Below are positions 1-10,522 of a stretch of 64,000 nucleotides of DNA, piece after piece. Both the position numbers and the translations under genes were made by a program. Below the pieces are notes generated by a model, which did no database searches, had not been told where the DNA came from, and saw nothing but the letters and a program-made list of their open reading frames with translations. The DNA comes from Onchidella celtica (lineage: Eukaryota; Mollusca; Gastropoda; Systellommatophora; Onchidiidae): positions 27,776,024 through 27,840,023 of the forward strand of contig OZ007569.1 in the NCBI GenBank assembly GCA_963931925.1, given 5' to 3'. Every line of letters starts with the position of its first letter. Within the stretch, counting starts at the first letter, position 1.

Positions 1-1107
1 TTATTATTTGGTTAGAAAATATTTAAATAACTGTGTAGTGCTGATCACATTTGGCAGCCTCTGTTTTTTTTTTGTTCTTTGTTTTCCTTGTTTTGATTGA
101 CTCTATTATGCATCATATCTGCATTAATTATTTTATAGATGACTCATCCTCTTAGTATTTAAAACCACTGGGAACAGACGTAGCACATGAAAGACAGAAT
201 AGCCTATCTTTTTTTTTTTTTAAATTCTTTGTTGAAATGTCTATTCATTCTTTTAATCTGTATTTTTAAAATTTCTGCTTTGTTTTATTATACATTTACT
301 GATTATCATTATGATTGGCTTGTGTTTGTATTTCTACTGTACCAGCTGTTTAAACTGAACTTTAAAACTGATCAGCTGATGATGTTAAAGACCTAACGGG
401 TTCGAGAAGGCCGACAACACAGAATTTAGTAGTTAACAATTCTGGGATATATAAAAGACTCAAGTTGGGAGTCCCCCTGAATGTGCGGCATGCAATTGCC
501 AACTATCAATAAAACATATTTTATCTAAATGTATAGACTTCATGTATATATCTGAAGAAGGCATTATGCCTGCGGATCCATGAAAGAATTATTTTCTATT
601 GTGGATCTGCAACACATCTGTCGTTTCTGAGAGAGGCTAAGATCTACAGCTTGATTTAATAACTTTTGTACTCGTTTATTAAACTTTTTCCAGATCTATA
701 CAAAACAACTTTTTTTTTAGAATTTTACCAATGTGTTAAAATTATATGACTTTACAGTACACCTCAAATCCAACGAACTTGGACTCAAAGAACACCTTGC
801 ATTCAACGAACAGAGAAAAATGCCCTTTGGCTTGTGTAGAATTGGCTCCAACGAACCTTGCATCCAATGAACTTTTAAAAATGACCGAACTAATTCGTTG
901 AGTCTGAGTTCTACTGTATATTTATTTCGGTGTTAAACTTAACAGCTCTGAATACAAATCATAAATGTACCCAAATGGTCTGAGTGGGGTGCAAAGTGGC
1001 TGTCATCGGGCTGACACACCGTAAAACCCAAACTGCATACATGTGACGTAATATAGATGCACCGCTAACACATAATACTAACAGTATTTTTCTTTCATGC
1101 TCTGCAG
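1..1107 (+). other. Upstream intron of the COMMD1-like gene (non-coding)
   Basis: No exon is recognisable here. The coding sequence that begins at 1108 starts inside the protein (the residues aligning with about position 60 of vertebrate COMMD1), so this stretch should be the intron between the first and second coding exons; the first exon lies outside the window. It is AT-rich with T runs near 66 and 212, and contains the small MITE at 755-916. A 69-residue open frame at 187-396 is low-complexity Phe/Leu-rich translation of T-rich DNA and is not taken as a gene. Confidence 0.6.
755..916. mobile_element. Small non-autonomous DNA transposon (MITE), Tc1/mariner-pogo type
   Basis: A 162-bp element beginning CAGTACACCTC and ending with its imperfect inverse. 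The first ~23 bases and the reverse complement of the last ~23 match at about 80 percent by eye, both starting CAGTA and ending CCAACGAA or TCAACGAA. It is flanked by TA on each side (753-754 and 917-918), the target duplication used by the Tc1/mariner/pogo superfamily, and CAGT(A/T)..ACCTC starts are typical of pogo/Tigger ends. Short diverged CAACGAAC/CAATGAAC words recur inside. There is no coding capacity. The superfamily assignment is inferred from TSD and termini only. Confidence 0.55.
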
Positions 1108-1401
1108 AATTTGGTTTCAGCAGACATGGATATGACTCAGCTGGAGGCGTTTTTAATTGCTCAGATGAAACGCAAAGATGGAGGTTTAACAGAGGATCAA
1201 GCAGCAGCCTTACGAAAATTCTGGAAAGCAAATAAAGTTAAAATTCATGATAGTATAGTATCTCAAACCATGTGGGGAAACAGTTTACAGAAGGTGTCCT
1301 GGAGAGTTGATCTCAAATCTCAGTCACGGAATGTCGAACAGATTAATGCCCCAACAGCAATCATGGAACTTCACATATCAGACAGCCTCAACAAAACAAA
1401 G
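1108..1401 (+). CDS. COMMD1: COMM domain-containing protein 1, penultimate coding exon
   Basis: Exon of 98 codons. The acceptor is TCTGCAG at 1101-1107 and the donor AAG|GTAGCA begins at 1402, phase 0 on both sides. The frame reads N-L-V-S-A-D-M-D, then QLEAFL, DQAAALRKFWK and VSWRVDLKSQSR, which I recognise as vertebrate COMMD1: the helical N-terminal part followed by the first half of the COMM domain, including the conserved tryptophan of SWRVD and the APTAIMEL strand. COMMD1 works in the CCC complex (with CCDC22/CCDC93 and other COMMD proteins) in endosomal sorting, including copper-transporter traffic, and it also dampens NF-kB. Vertebrate COMMD1 has three coding exons and this one matches exon 2. 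An open frame continues to 1467 past the donor, but it loses the family sequence at the GTAGCA, so it is intron read-through. Confidence 0.93.
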
Positions 1402-2513
1402 GTAGCAACATGTTTTGAGTTACTGAAAGTGAAATATCAAATCTCGCTATCTGTTATAAATGAATGATTCATACCACCCAACACAAAATGGATAACATTT
1501 TTATGTCTTGGCATGTTCTATTACTTCACTCTCAGGCATCCTGCAATAGGGTAAATAACCCTGACTGGATCAGTCATCTAATCCACTGGGAATCTTATCT
1601 GGGTCATTGATCCATGCTGGTTTACACAGTACAGATGATGAAAGCTGAGTGCATGTGGTTTGTTTTGATGCAGTATGCAGATGGGACTCCCAGTTATAAT
1701 GAAAACAATTTGTGTTACTGTTACTGGATTATGACTTACTTAAACAATGAAATATTTAATTTGCGGGGAATCTTATCAGGGTCCAGTGACCCTTGGCAAG
1801 GTCCACAGTACAGCTGATGATAGCTGAGTGCATGTGGTTTGCTTTGGTGACTCCCAATTATAATGAAAACATTTTGTGTTGTTCCTTATCACACTCAGAT
1901 TATGAGTTAAACAATACCTCTGTTTTTAACTAATTATCTCACACATGATACCAGACTGACAGATTTCCTTGAGAACGAAGCATAAATAACTAGCCCTAAG
2001 TAAATGGTTTTGTCCAGATTGGCACATACTATTGGGCCAATGTGGGTCTTTGGGGTAAATGTCATTTTAGAGCTTGTTACTGAATTGGTTCCTGGACACA
2101 GACGACTCTGGTTAGTTTAGGAGAAAAGTATACAGTTTGATATTACAAGTTTGTCGTGCAGTGTTTCGCCTTTTGATACTGTGGGGAAAGCATTTGAAGG
2201 CTTAGTCTTTGTGATTCCGACCAGAGTTTCATTGGTTAACATACTCTTGTCACAATGCTTTTGATTTAGAAGAGATAAAGAGAGCAATAAGAAGTAGTTA
2301 TGTCGCAAAGAGGACAGTGGTCTGCCCGCCTGGGTTGGCTTGACCATTCTTATTTTTACTGTGAGCATTGTGAACGCTAGAAAAAGTAGCATGGTGATGA
2401 TATGGGTGTCGTTGTGTGTGGGTTAAACTTAACAAGATACTGCAATACCCTGTGTTTTAGGTATAAGTCTGTGTCACATTTCACAATTTTATTATTTTCA
2501 TCTTCATCTTCAG
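1402..2513 (+). other. COMMD1 intron
   Basis: A 1112-bp intron beginning GTAGCA and ending in the T-rich tract and CTTCAG before 2514. It holds two imperfect copies of one short sequence: the stretch around 1610-1700 (ACAGTACAGATGATGAAAGC, then GAGTGCATGTGGTTTG) recurs near 1803-1870, an internal ~200-bp tandem duplication that also carries GGGAATCTTATC (near 1587 and 1767). No coding signal is seen on either strand. Confidence 0.8.
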
Positions 2514-2618
2514 GGAACAGAAGTCGTCAGATTTGAGCTTGATGAAAACAAGGTTAACAAGATGCTGAGCAACATGCAAGAAATTGAAAGTCAGATTAGT
2601 AAATATACCAAGAAATGA
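2514..2618 (+). CDS. COMMD1: COMM domain-containing protein 1, last coding exon
   Basis: Thirty-four codons plus TGA at 2616-2618, entered in phase 0 after the acceptor TCTTCAG. The product reads GTEVVRFELDENKVNKML, then SNMQEIESQISKYTKK. This is the C-terminal half of the COMM domain and matches the vertebrate pattern FEVKVNQIL..LSEVEESIS in spacing: a strand with FELDE, then the amphipathic helix. The two exons together restore an intact COMM domain with no frameshift, so the gene looks functional. Only the N-terminal exon is missing, and it is off the window. Confidence 0.93.
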   Translation, partial: GTEVVRFELDENKVNKMLSNMQEIESQISKYTKK

Positions 2619-5600
2619 TGCAAACAATTACTGACAGACACTGCTGCTGAGATGTGAGGAGTCAGACACATAGGCCTACTCCCAAACAAGACCACAGAGT
2701 ATGAAGGCTATTTTGCATACATACTCATGTCACTCTGACAGCATGAGATTCTGTGAAAGTTTCATCAGGGTTTTGATGGATTACACCTTCCAAACCTGTC
2801 TTCTTATGAGATTGAGAACGAAGAATATAGTCATATATACTTCAGTGTTGTTTGTTTAAAGCCGTACTAATTTCCAAGTTTAGTAATATAGGATTTAAAA
2901 ATTGATATGTCACACTGACAAAGTGGGGCTAAAATATTTAATCAACATACAGTCGACATTGCTTAGCATTATGTCCGGGGAACATAATAAATAACATTGC
3001 ACAATCCATCAAACCATGCTAGGCATAAATAAACTATGAGTTTTTTTAAAGGGGGTAGGGGCTATTTTTGTATGTTTAGGGTTATTTGTATTTCTATTAG
3101 GGTCACACTGGTATCATGTAGCACTGAAGCTTCACTAACACAATAAACATCACGCGTCTGCGCTGACCAAGTGAGCACAGTATTTTGACACCTTCGTGGA
3201 CTTGCTGGCACCGACTGTCTTTACTCTGTGTCCCATGAAAATGATTGAATTTCTGTTGCGTACTTAAAAAAAAAAAAGGCCATGCATGTTACCTCCACAT
3301 GGGTAACCCATTTGCTCTTTCTCCCTATCGTAACCTCCGATCCCGATGCCAGACCTGAGTAAAATCAGTGGCCATATGCATTTTTTGACATCTGATGCAT
3401 TATACTGCATTATCAGTCCACATGATGAATAACACATGGCAGTGATATTGGGCTGGCCTGTGTTTTAGGAACAAGTGATGCTGGCAGATAAAATTTGTAA
3501 AATCCCACACTCATGGACAAAGCCACCACATGCAGTCATTTTTATGCATGGCGGCATGGGCACACATTGGACAGTGACATGAAAGGTGTAAAGGCAGACA
3601 CAGTACAATGGCAGGTATGAGCTGTCGGGAAACAGCAATTACGAAAGATGATGGCATGCATTTGACAATGACACTGATTAGAAAAATCATGCTAAGCATT
3701 TGTTTTCCTCAATCGGTCTTCAAAATGGGATCACACGGACAGTAAAAAGAGATTCCAAGATGTCATGCAAAGTGTTTTTTCCCTGTGGAAATGAGGCATT
3801 GGGAAAAGGATAAAAGAAAAACATCACGCAAAAAGAGCCGACTTCATCATATGTGGAGTCGACTGTATAATCATAAATTGCTGCTTCCAATTCCATAATC
3901 AGATTCTTCACAATTTGCCAGACTTATAAAATACTGCCTCAGAATGATGCAAAGTTCCTCAATCCTTAGGCAAAGCAGGTCATTTGATGGCATTCCAATT
4001 GTAAAAATGCACACCTGTTTAAATTATACATAATGCAAGGATCAGTGGATGTCCTTTTCATGTGTTTCAGATGTTTTGCTTGTCAAGCTTTTGTTGTGCA
4101 AGATTGGGAAAATTTTACAATCTTGAACTGAACTGAAATACTTGTATTGTAGGAAAGGTGAATATTATCACTTTGGCTCAGTTATGTCCACATTGTGAGA
4201 ACAGGCTTTATAAATGTACCCATTATTATTACTGTCATGTCCTTATCTTGGGCTCCTTTTCTGTCTTTGATATAATATATAACTATTATGTAGATTCTAT
4301 GTAATATCCTGCAGTTTACATTCTTTCAGTTATTACAGTGTATTCATTCAAGATGTTTTTAGGCACAATTTGTCACCATTCCCTAAAACTGTAGGAATCG
4401 GTTTTGGCTGCATTTCAAAAGAAGCAGAAAATTGTTTTATTAAAGCACAACTGGTGTAATTGTGATAAATTTGTGAAATTTTGCTATTAGTACATTTGTT
4501 TATAATTTAGACTATTTTTAGGCATAGGGGTCTATTGGCAAGATCATTTGATGTGGCTTTCCATGTAGTTGAATGTATAAATCTATTTTTTTTTAAATTT
4601 TTATTTACTACAGTCTAAGGGGATGGGTAACGAAATGTGATGGTGTCTTATTATCATTAAAAAATAGAGTGATCAAAACTTGGACCAGAATATAATTATT
4701 GTGTACGTATGTACCGGTGTATGCATGGTTGTGTTGGCATTCACAACGCTGTCAGTGTCAGACTATTTTTTGTGTGTTTTGTCAGGCCTGGGCTTCTTTA
4801 TGGCTAGTCTTGCACCTGTGAAGTTAAGAAAATAAGAAAATAAACTGTGCCACACTTGGTCAATAATATTTAATGATTACAATGAGAGTTGTCCTGAAAT
4901 TTTTCATTTGAACACTATAGTTTGAAAGCAAGTTGGATTCTTGTCATTATTTGAGAGCCAGACAGTAAATCCTGTTTTTCTCCTAGTCCTAGGCAGATGA
5001 GCATCAGTCCATGCCATGGTAGCACCCAGAAGACAATCTGTCACAATATTATCCTAGTTGTATCATCATCATGAATCATACACATAAGCATGTAGTACCG
5101 TACAGAAGTCTGTGGGCCTTGGCAGTAAATATTATTGAAAACAAATTCATAACACTACAAAAGGAGAGGAATAGATGTCATAAATTAATTTGGAAAGTGA
5201 TCCTTTCGCTTTGTTTCAAGCTACTGTAGAGGATCCTTTTTAACCTTTGTTGGACATGGCAATGTTATTTACGAAACAAATCTCAGATGCATAGTCAATA
5301 ACTATAAAGGGAATCTTGTACAGTTATAGCATACACTGTATTGGTGAATGTGATTTCAGTTTGAGAGTGTCTGTTGGTTTTAAAAAAAAATTAAATTAAT
5401 ACTTTGTTCAATTATGAGAAAATAAAGAAGATACTAAACTCATCTGTATTGACAAGTGTTTCCACCTGGAAAGTATTCTCTAATTTATTTTAGAATCAGA
5501 TTAAACATGTGACTGAATCTTAGAAGTCAAGACACAAAATATTAACTTTACTCATAGGCTACAATATCATCACTTTTATCATCAAGGTTTATGGCATTGT

Positions 5601-6300
5601 GGTCTTATCAGACCCTGATGACCTGTCTCTAATTTTTCTTATTCCTTTTTGTTTTTTAAATTCATTTTAGGCTACTTGGTCCAACTACCATTAGTGACTT
5701 GATCTGAGATTTTCAGGATGTAAAGGTGTTTGATCATCAGATTTACTCAGTCGTGTGCATGACATAATGTGTGTTTGAGGAGATGGGAGTGAGAGCTGAT
5801 GATTATCAGAGTCTATTTGAGATGTATCTTACATGGTTGTTATTTGGAATAAAGTGAAGACTGAAGAGACACTCATTTTAACCCTGTGGACGAAGACAGA
5901 ATGTGAGACATTCTGGGACTGGATACAAGGTCACAGGGGGGGAAAAAATAAAGTAGGGGTGGAAAAGGGGGTTTAAATGCTAATTATTATTTTATTTACC
6001 CCACCCTAGGTTTAACTGATCATTTACATTAGTATTCTGAACAAGTCTGAAAGTGAAATGAGGATTTACGATGTTCTTCAGTTAGACAAAGTCAGTTTTT
6101 AATTTTAGTGAATCGGTTAAAACTACAGTGTACTTTATGTTCAGAAAAAATATGAGTGCTGAATCGTTACAGTGTAAGTTTCTTTTGAATTTATGACCTT
6201 TTCTGTCAGCCGCACAGTACAAACACTGAAAATGAAATAGAACTGACAGAGTATACAAAATGTGTACCGGTACCATGTGTGTCATTATCTCCCCTTGACC
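2619..6300 (+). other. 3' UTR and downstream flank of COMMD1 (no further gene seen)
   Basis: AT-rich sequence without recognisable exons. Possible poly(A) signals (AATAAA) on the + strand occur at 2986-2991, 3028-3033, 3142-3147, 4839-4844, 5421-5426 and 5848-5853. Which one is used cannot be told from sequence; the first three lie within ~530 bases of the stop codon. A G/A-rich patch at 5934-5970 is followed by a T/C-rich patch. Open frames on the minus strand here (for example 3511-3699, 3720-3911) are short and match no family I know. Confidence 0.5.
2986..3033 (+). terminator. Nearest candidate poly(A) signals for COMMD1
   Basis: Two AATAAA hexamers (2986-2991 and 3028-3033), 370-415 bases after the stop codon. 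The second is followed about 15 bases later by a T run and then a G-rich stretch (GGGGGTAGGGG), the arrangement expected for a cleavage site with a downstream element. This is inference; later AATAAA sites are also possible. Confidence 0.35.
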
Positions 6301-6330
6301 CTCCTAACTCTGTTCAGTCTTAATTGATGC

Positions 6331-6399
6331 GCATGCCCTCTCTCTCTCTCTTTCTCCTCTCTCTCTCCTTTCTTCTCTCTCTCTCTCCCTCTCTCTCGC
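6331..6399. repeat. CT/GA microsatellite
   Basis: An interrupted (CT)n tract, about 70 bases of nearly pure pyrimidine on the + strand. It explains the Arg/Glu-rich minus-strand open frame at 6285-6512, which is therefore not a gene. Confidence 0.9.
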
Positions 6400-7442
6400 T
6401 GCAATTGGGCCAATAAGTTACCCAGTTCATCCCTTTTAAACAAGGTAAGGCCAAAAAAATAAAATATGTATGTTTTGTGTAATATCATTAGGAAGACTTC
6501 GTCTCCATTCACACTGAAGAAAAAAAAAATCTTCAGATTTTGTCGATGTCATTGTCAACTGTTTAAGTGTTTTCAAAGTTTTACAAACTAGACTAGTGAT
6601 ATGCCCCATATATTTGATTGACAGTGAATTATTAATACCCTCATGGGACAGACAACACTGGGTTGTTGTTTTTTGTTTTGCAGAAGCAACACTACCATGA
6701 GGAAGTGAAACGTTAGGCCTACTTAAGTATGCCACCGGGTAGGGCCTATACATGAAATATTAACTCTTTCATTAGACAGAAAGCGGCATGCCACAAACTG
6801 GCAACCGCGCAGAAACTTTGACTTTGAGGTTTAAAACAAAATTGTTCATCACTTTGAATGAACGCGAAGGGGTCCAATAATCACACTGTTGAATGTCATG
6901 TGCAGTTCTCAGCGCAAATAGCACCGCTTGGACTGTGACTCTTCTTGGACTTTTCGTGACGCCAGAGAAGGTGTCACACCCAGAGTGCTCTTCTCAAATC
7001 GAAGTGATGACCTCTTGATTGAATACATTAGACCCGTGATTAAAACAGTAGGCCTATATTATAAAATATGCCTTCCTCGAGATCTTGATTCGCATTATTT
7101 CATATCCCGTTATGATTTTAATGCTGCACGTAGAAGTATCGCCTCACTTTAGTACCGTTCGGTACATGTAGGCTATTATCATTCTATTTTTTCTTACCAT
7201 GGGGAGAATCAGCATTGATTTCTCGGAAAAATGTCTTTTAAATTTACTGGAAAATTTGTTTGGGCTCATAATGTACACTAAACCTTATGTAACTGAATTT
7301 TTATTTGCAAGACTGCAGCTTGAGTTTGCTTCTTTGCGCTTTGTAAACATTTATATTTTTTGTAAACCCGGGCATTGGCTGGGCTATTCTCCTTAAATAC
7401 TTTCCAAGTTTCCACACGCTCAGATTTCTTCCAACATACACA
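6400..7442. other. Non-coding stretch, nothing recognised
   Basis: A 74-residue open frame at 6928-7152 (+) has an ordinary composition but starts at TTG, lacks splice context and resembles no family I know. A T-rich region and several TAGGCCTA-like words are present. No RNA gene is seen. Confidence 0.4.
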
Positions 7443-7810
7443 GCAAGCAAATGGAGTAGTCAGCTTCTCATTTTTGTTTATATACATGTATATGAGGCGG
7501 TCTGAGAGAACAGGGCAGTTGTGGCTGGGTCAGGTCTTGAGATTGGGGGAAAAAACGGAAACAAAGTGAGCTCGGGTCAAAACTGAATTAAATCATTTCT
7601 AAACATCGTCTTATATAAAAGCATTAAAATAATGATTTACGCATCCAAAGCTCCGGTACCGGGTACTTTTGAAAAATATTTTATACCGGTACCAGTAATA
7701 CCTGTCGAGTTACATTTTGGCAAATGTCGACAGTTATAATAATAATGGTTTTAGATTTGCTTCGGTGGGTGTAGGCTACATGGGGAAGCTGCAAGGGAGT
7801 TTATACATGT
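7443..7810 (+). repeat. Left arm of a large inverted repeat
   Basis: This 368-bp stretch is repeated in inverse orientation at 8280-8646. The arms start GCAAGCAAATGGAG and end TTTATACATGT. By eye they differ at only about eight to ten positions, for example GGGGGAAAA against GAGGCAAAA near 7545, so identity is about 97 percent. The arms contain GGTACCGG palindromes and no coding sequence. The duplication is recent, or is kept similar by gene conversion. Confidence 0.92.
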
Positions 7811-8279
7811 ACAACTTTATTGTGACATTGTGAATCGTTTCAACTCTCTCTGTTTCAACTGCTAGGTCAGTTGCAAACGTTTCTCAAAACTTGAGTTAAT
7901 CAAAATGTATTCGAATCTACAATGAGCCAAGAAAGACTGTTCTTGAAAAGCTTGCACAATTTAAGACAAGGGGATTTTAAATCAATTTGAGTGTACTAGA
8001 ACTAAGTGCATTTTGCTTTAATGACATAAGTTTTTTCTTATATAAAACACACCTGTGGCTCGGAGGTAGGCCTAAGAGATTCAATATTGAATTGGTGGAA
8101 GGGATTCGGTGAGCGCTGATGGTCCACGAGTCAGGGGGCGCAAAGCGTATCTTTGACTAACAGTAAACAGTTAAACATCTAGCTCATCGCTCTCTTTGTC
8201 CTAAACTGACCTGATGAAATGGCGGCAGCCAAACTGACAAATTTGTACCCACTTCTAACTGCGTAAGACCTCGACATAC
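7811..8279. other. Spacer (loop) of the inverted repeat
   Basis: A unique 469-bp spacer between the two arms. It has no transposase-like reading frame and no obvious inner terminal repeats, so it is not clearly a foldback transposon. Nothing else is recognised in it. Confidence 0.7.
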
Positions 8280-8646
8280 ACATGTATAAACTCCCTTGCA
8301 GCTTCCCCATGTAGCCTACACCCACCGAAGCAAATCTAAAACCATTATTATTATAACGGTCGACATTTGCCAAAATGTAACTCGACAGGTATTACTGGTA
8401 CCGGTATAAAATATTTTTCAAAAGTACCCGGTACCGGAGCTTTGGATGCGTAAATCATTATTTTAATGCTTTTATATAAGACGATGTTTAGAAATGATTT
8501 AATTCAGTTTTGACCCGAGCTCATTTTGTTTCCGTTTTTGCCTCTATCTCAAAACCTGACCCAGCCACAACTGCCCTGTTCTCTCAGACCGCCTCATATA
8601 CATGTATATAAACAAAAATGAGAAGCTGACTACTCCATTTGCTTGC
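8280..8646 (-). repeat. Right arm of the large inverted repeat
   Basis: Reverse complement of 7443-7810 with a net one-base length difference. The match stops abruptly at both ends (8280 inside, 8646 outside). The 64-residue minus-strand frame at 8179-8373 overlaps it and is not considered a gene. Confidence 0.92.
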
Positions 8647-8892
8647 AAGTTATAGGTTCTGTACCTGCATTTCGTACAGGGTCTTCACTCTAACCTTGTC
8701 AAGAGGCATCTCTCAGGCAGATAAACCATGTACCAAGTCGACGGCCCGTAGAAAGGCTGTTGGTCAAATTCTTTCAGAAAAAGAAAAAAGGCTTTAGCGG
8801 GAAAATGGATTAATTGTATCACTGGCCCTATTCTGAAACCGCACAAAGTGCGAAGGACCTAATTTTACAGCGGGTGGGGAGCCAACTGTTTT

Positions 8893-9264
8893 GTTTTTTG
8901 TTTTCTTTTTGGTTCGCTGCTGTTGGCATTTAGGCATATTTATAGGCTACATCACTTTCCTTGTTTATATTTTTCTTGTTCTTGTTTCTGTGTGCTTTTG
9001 TGGTAGGGATTAGTTTTTTTTAGAATTTTTCCCGTGCAGCAGCCTCGACTTTCAACTGCCAAGGTATAGATTTTTAATGTACGCAAATTGCACATGGGCC
9101 CTTTGATTTTTTCGTCCTTATCCGAGAAGATTAAGAGTTCGATCCTAGCTAGCGTAGGATCAGGGACAGGAATTTTCCCCCACAAAAATTCCAGGACGCC
9201 TACACCGACCGGGAATCTTCGGCATGAGAGGCGAGCACCTTGCCTCTAGATTAGACCAACCCAA
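8893..9264 (-). mobile_element. tRNA-related SINE fragment with 15-bp target duplication
   Basis: On the minus strand it starts at 9264 with a degraded tRNA-like head (TCTAGAGGCAAGGTGCTCGC) and ends near 8893 in an A-rich tail (T/G-rich on +). GGAGCCAACTGTTTT occurs exactly at 8878-8892 and 9265-9279, a target-site duplication of LINE-machinery length. The body is homologous to the SINE at 57219-57878: shared words include CAACTGCCAAGGTAT, TTTTTTCGTCCTTATCCGAG, GGGCCCT and CATGAGAGG. Compared with that copy it lacks the GCGC-containing 3' module and is more diverged, so it is probably older. The B box is decayed. Confidence 0.75.
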
Positions 9265-9396
9265 GGAGCCAACTGTTTTAGCTGAACTGAGTTCCTTATC
9301 ATTAATTCACGCATATTAGTTTCTACCTTTAAATTACTGAAATTTTGTACATCTCCTTCTTCGATGCTAAAAAATGAACATTCTGCAAGATGTTGT

Positions 9397-9414
9397 CCCC
9401 CCCCCCCCCCCCCC
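9397..9414. repeat. Poly(C) run
   Basis: Eighteen consecutive C (G on the minus strand). It gives the Gly-rich patch of the minus-strand frame at 9246-9530, which is therefore not a gene. It could form a G-quadruplex or be a polymerase-slippage site. Confidence 0.95.
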
Positions 9415-9599
9415 AATGTACGTGGCAAAACAAAGTTGTCATAATTATGCATGTTAGAGTACATTAATTTATTCGATTTCATGCTAGGGCCAGGGGTTTT
9501 GCGTCCACTTAGAAGTAAAGTATCGACCATGAATTCACCTGTGCGCCGAAACTAGGTTACAATATTACATGATAATCCAATGTTTTATTATTCCATTAT

Positions 9600-10344
9600 T
9601 ACGAGATTTTTCTCTGCGTCAGCCAGTCGATCGTCGACGTTAACCGTAACGAACGAGGGAAGGGCGAAAAGAGCAATCTCGCGCGCATGACATCTTGCAG
9701 GCTGACGTCCACATAAACGTCACAGTCTAAATTAAGAAACCTGGCTCGTGTGCAAACCCGCCTCTGCATAAGTAATTATGGTCTGCAAGTAGCAAGCTGT
9801 TTTCTGCAGGGACCGGCCGAAACCGGATAAAATGCGTCATAAACCACGTGATAGCACAAGCCTCATTACGCCCCGTTGGTGGGCGGCTAAAAAGAAAATA
9901 ATCATAATGAATATATGATTAAGATAACTAATATTAAAGTAGAAATGTGTATTTTTTAGATGAAAAATGGTACTGCATGAAAAAAAAGAAAATGATATTC
10001 ATGTAATCATTGTAAAAATCTATACATTTGGAACTATTTAGTGCTCATGTAGATGCAAGTGTAAGAATTTTTTGACGCATACCTCACAAAAGTAGTGCTA
10101 TTGCGCAGCTTATTTCCCCGGCCAACCAGATCCACTGAACGACAACGAAGGACAGAGAAGTTGACGGAGTGCTGTGTGTTTGTGTGAAAAAGGACGTGGA
10201 ATTCACTGTTTTTGTGAAATGTTGAACGTTAACAGACAGAATCTGGCACTGACATTCAGATCAGTTGAATTAACATTTGTGATTTTTGATGTTCCGTGAA
10301 TTGAAGACAGTGTAATATTTCGTGTGAGAAATCCTAGCCCCAAG
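9600..10344 (+). promoter_or_regulatory. Candidate promoter/5' leader region
   Basis: Compared with its surroundings this stretch is richer in G+C and CpG (TCGATCGTCGACG, CGCGCGC). It carries known promoter words: TGACGTC (CRE-like) at 9703-9709, a CACGTG E-box at 9845-9850 and a GGGCGG GC-box at 9881-9886. About 450 bases later comes AAGATGGCG, a YY1-type motif that in animal genes often overlaps the start codon. No TATA box stands out. The regulatory role is inference from motif clustering. Confidence 0.4.
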
Positions 10345-10433
10345 ATGGAACCAAGATGGCGAGACGACTCCGGGACAGTGAGGAGTTTGAGCGAAGGATT
10401 CCTGTTTTAACGGCCGTCTACTATCATTTATGA
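10345..10433 (+). CDS. Possible first coding exon of an unrecognised gene
   Basis: Two ATGs in good context (CAAGATGG at 10345, CAAGATGG at 10356) lie in a YY1-like repeat. From 10356 an uninterrupted 25-codon frame (M-A-R-R-L-R-D-S-E-E-F-E-R-R-I and onward) ends at TGA 10431-10433. A donor-like ACA|GTGAGG at 10378 could end the exon after 22 coding bases. From 10345 the frame gives MEPRWRDDSGT up to that donor, in phase 0. The next acceptor-like site is the TCTTCACAG before 10915. Joining either frame to it gives only short peptides, so that splice is not supported. I do not recognise the protein. The block could also be a non-coding first exon. Confidence 0.25.
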
Positions 10434-10522
10434 ATAGACTCACTTATTTGCAGCATATAGAAATGTATTTCATGTTGTGATTCAGAGCACAAACTGGCAT
10501 AAGACTCATAGAGCCATAGATC

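Noticed and set aside
540-640. Penelope-like element end (CTGAAGAAGGC..TGCC word)
   Set aside because: Only a short resemblance; no reverse transcriptase, no hammerhead core and no terminal repeats could be found.
1402-1467. Extension of the COMMD1 exon to an in-frame stop
   Set aside because: Family similarity ends at the GTAGCA donor and resumes exactly in phase at 2514.
6285-6512. Arg/Glu-rich minus-strand protein
   Set aside because: It is the translation of a CT/GA microsatellite.
6928-7152. 74-codon plus-strand gene
   Set aside because: TTG start, no splice or promoter context, no recognisable family, and length expected by chance.
9246-9530. Gly-rich minus-strand protein
   Set aside because: The Gly run comes from the poly(C) tract at 9397-9414 and the rest has no family similarity.
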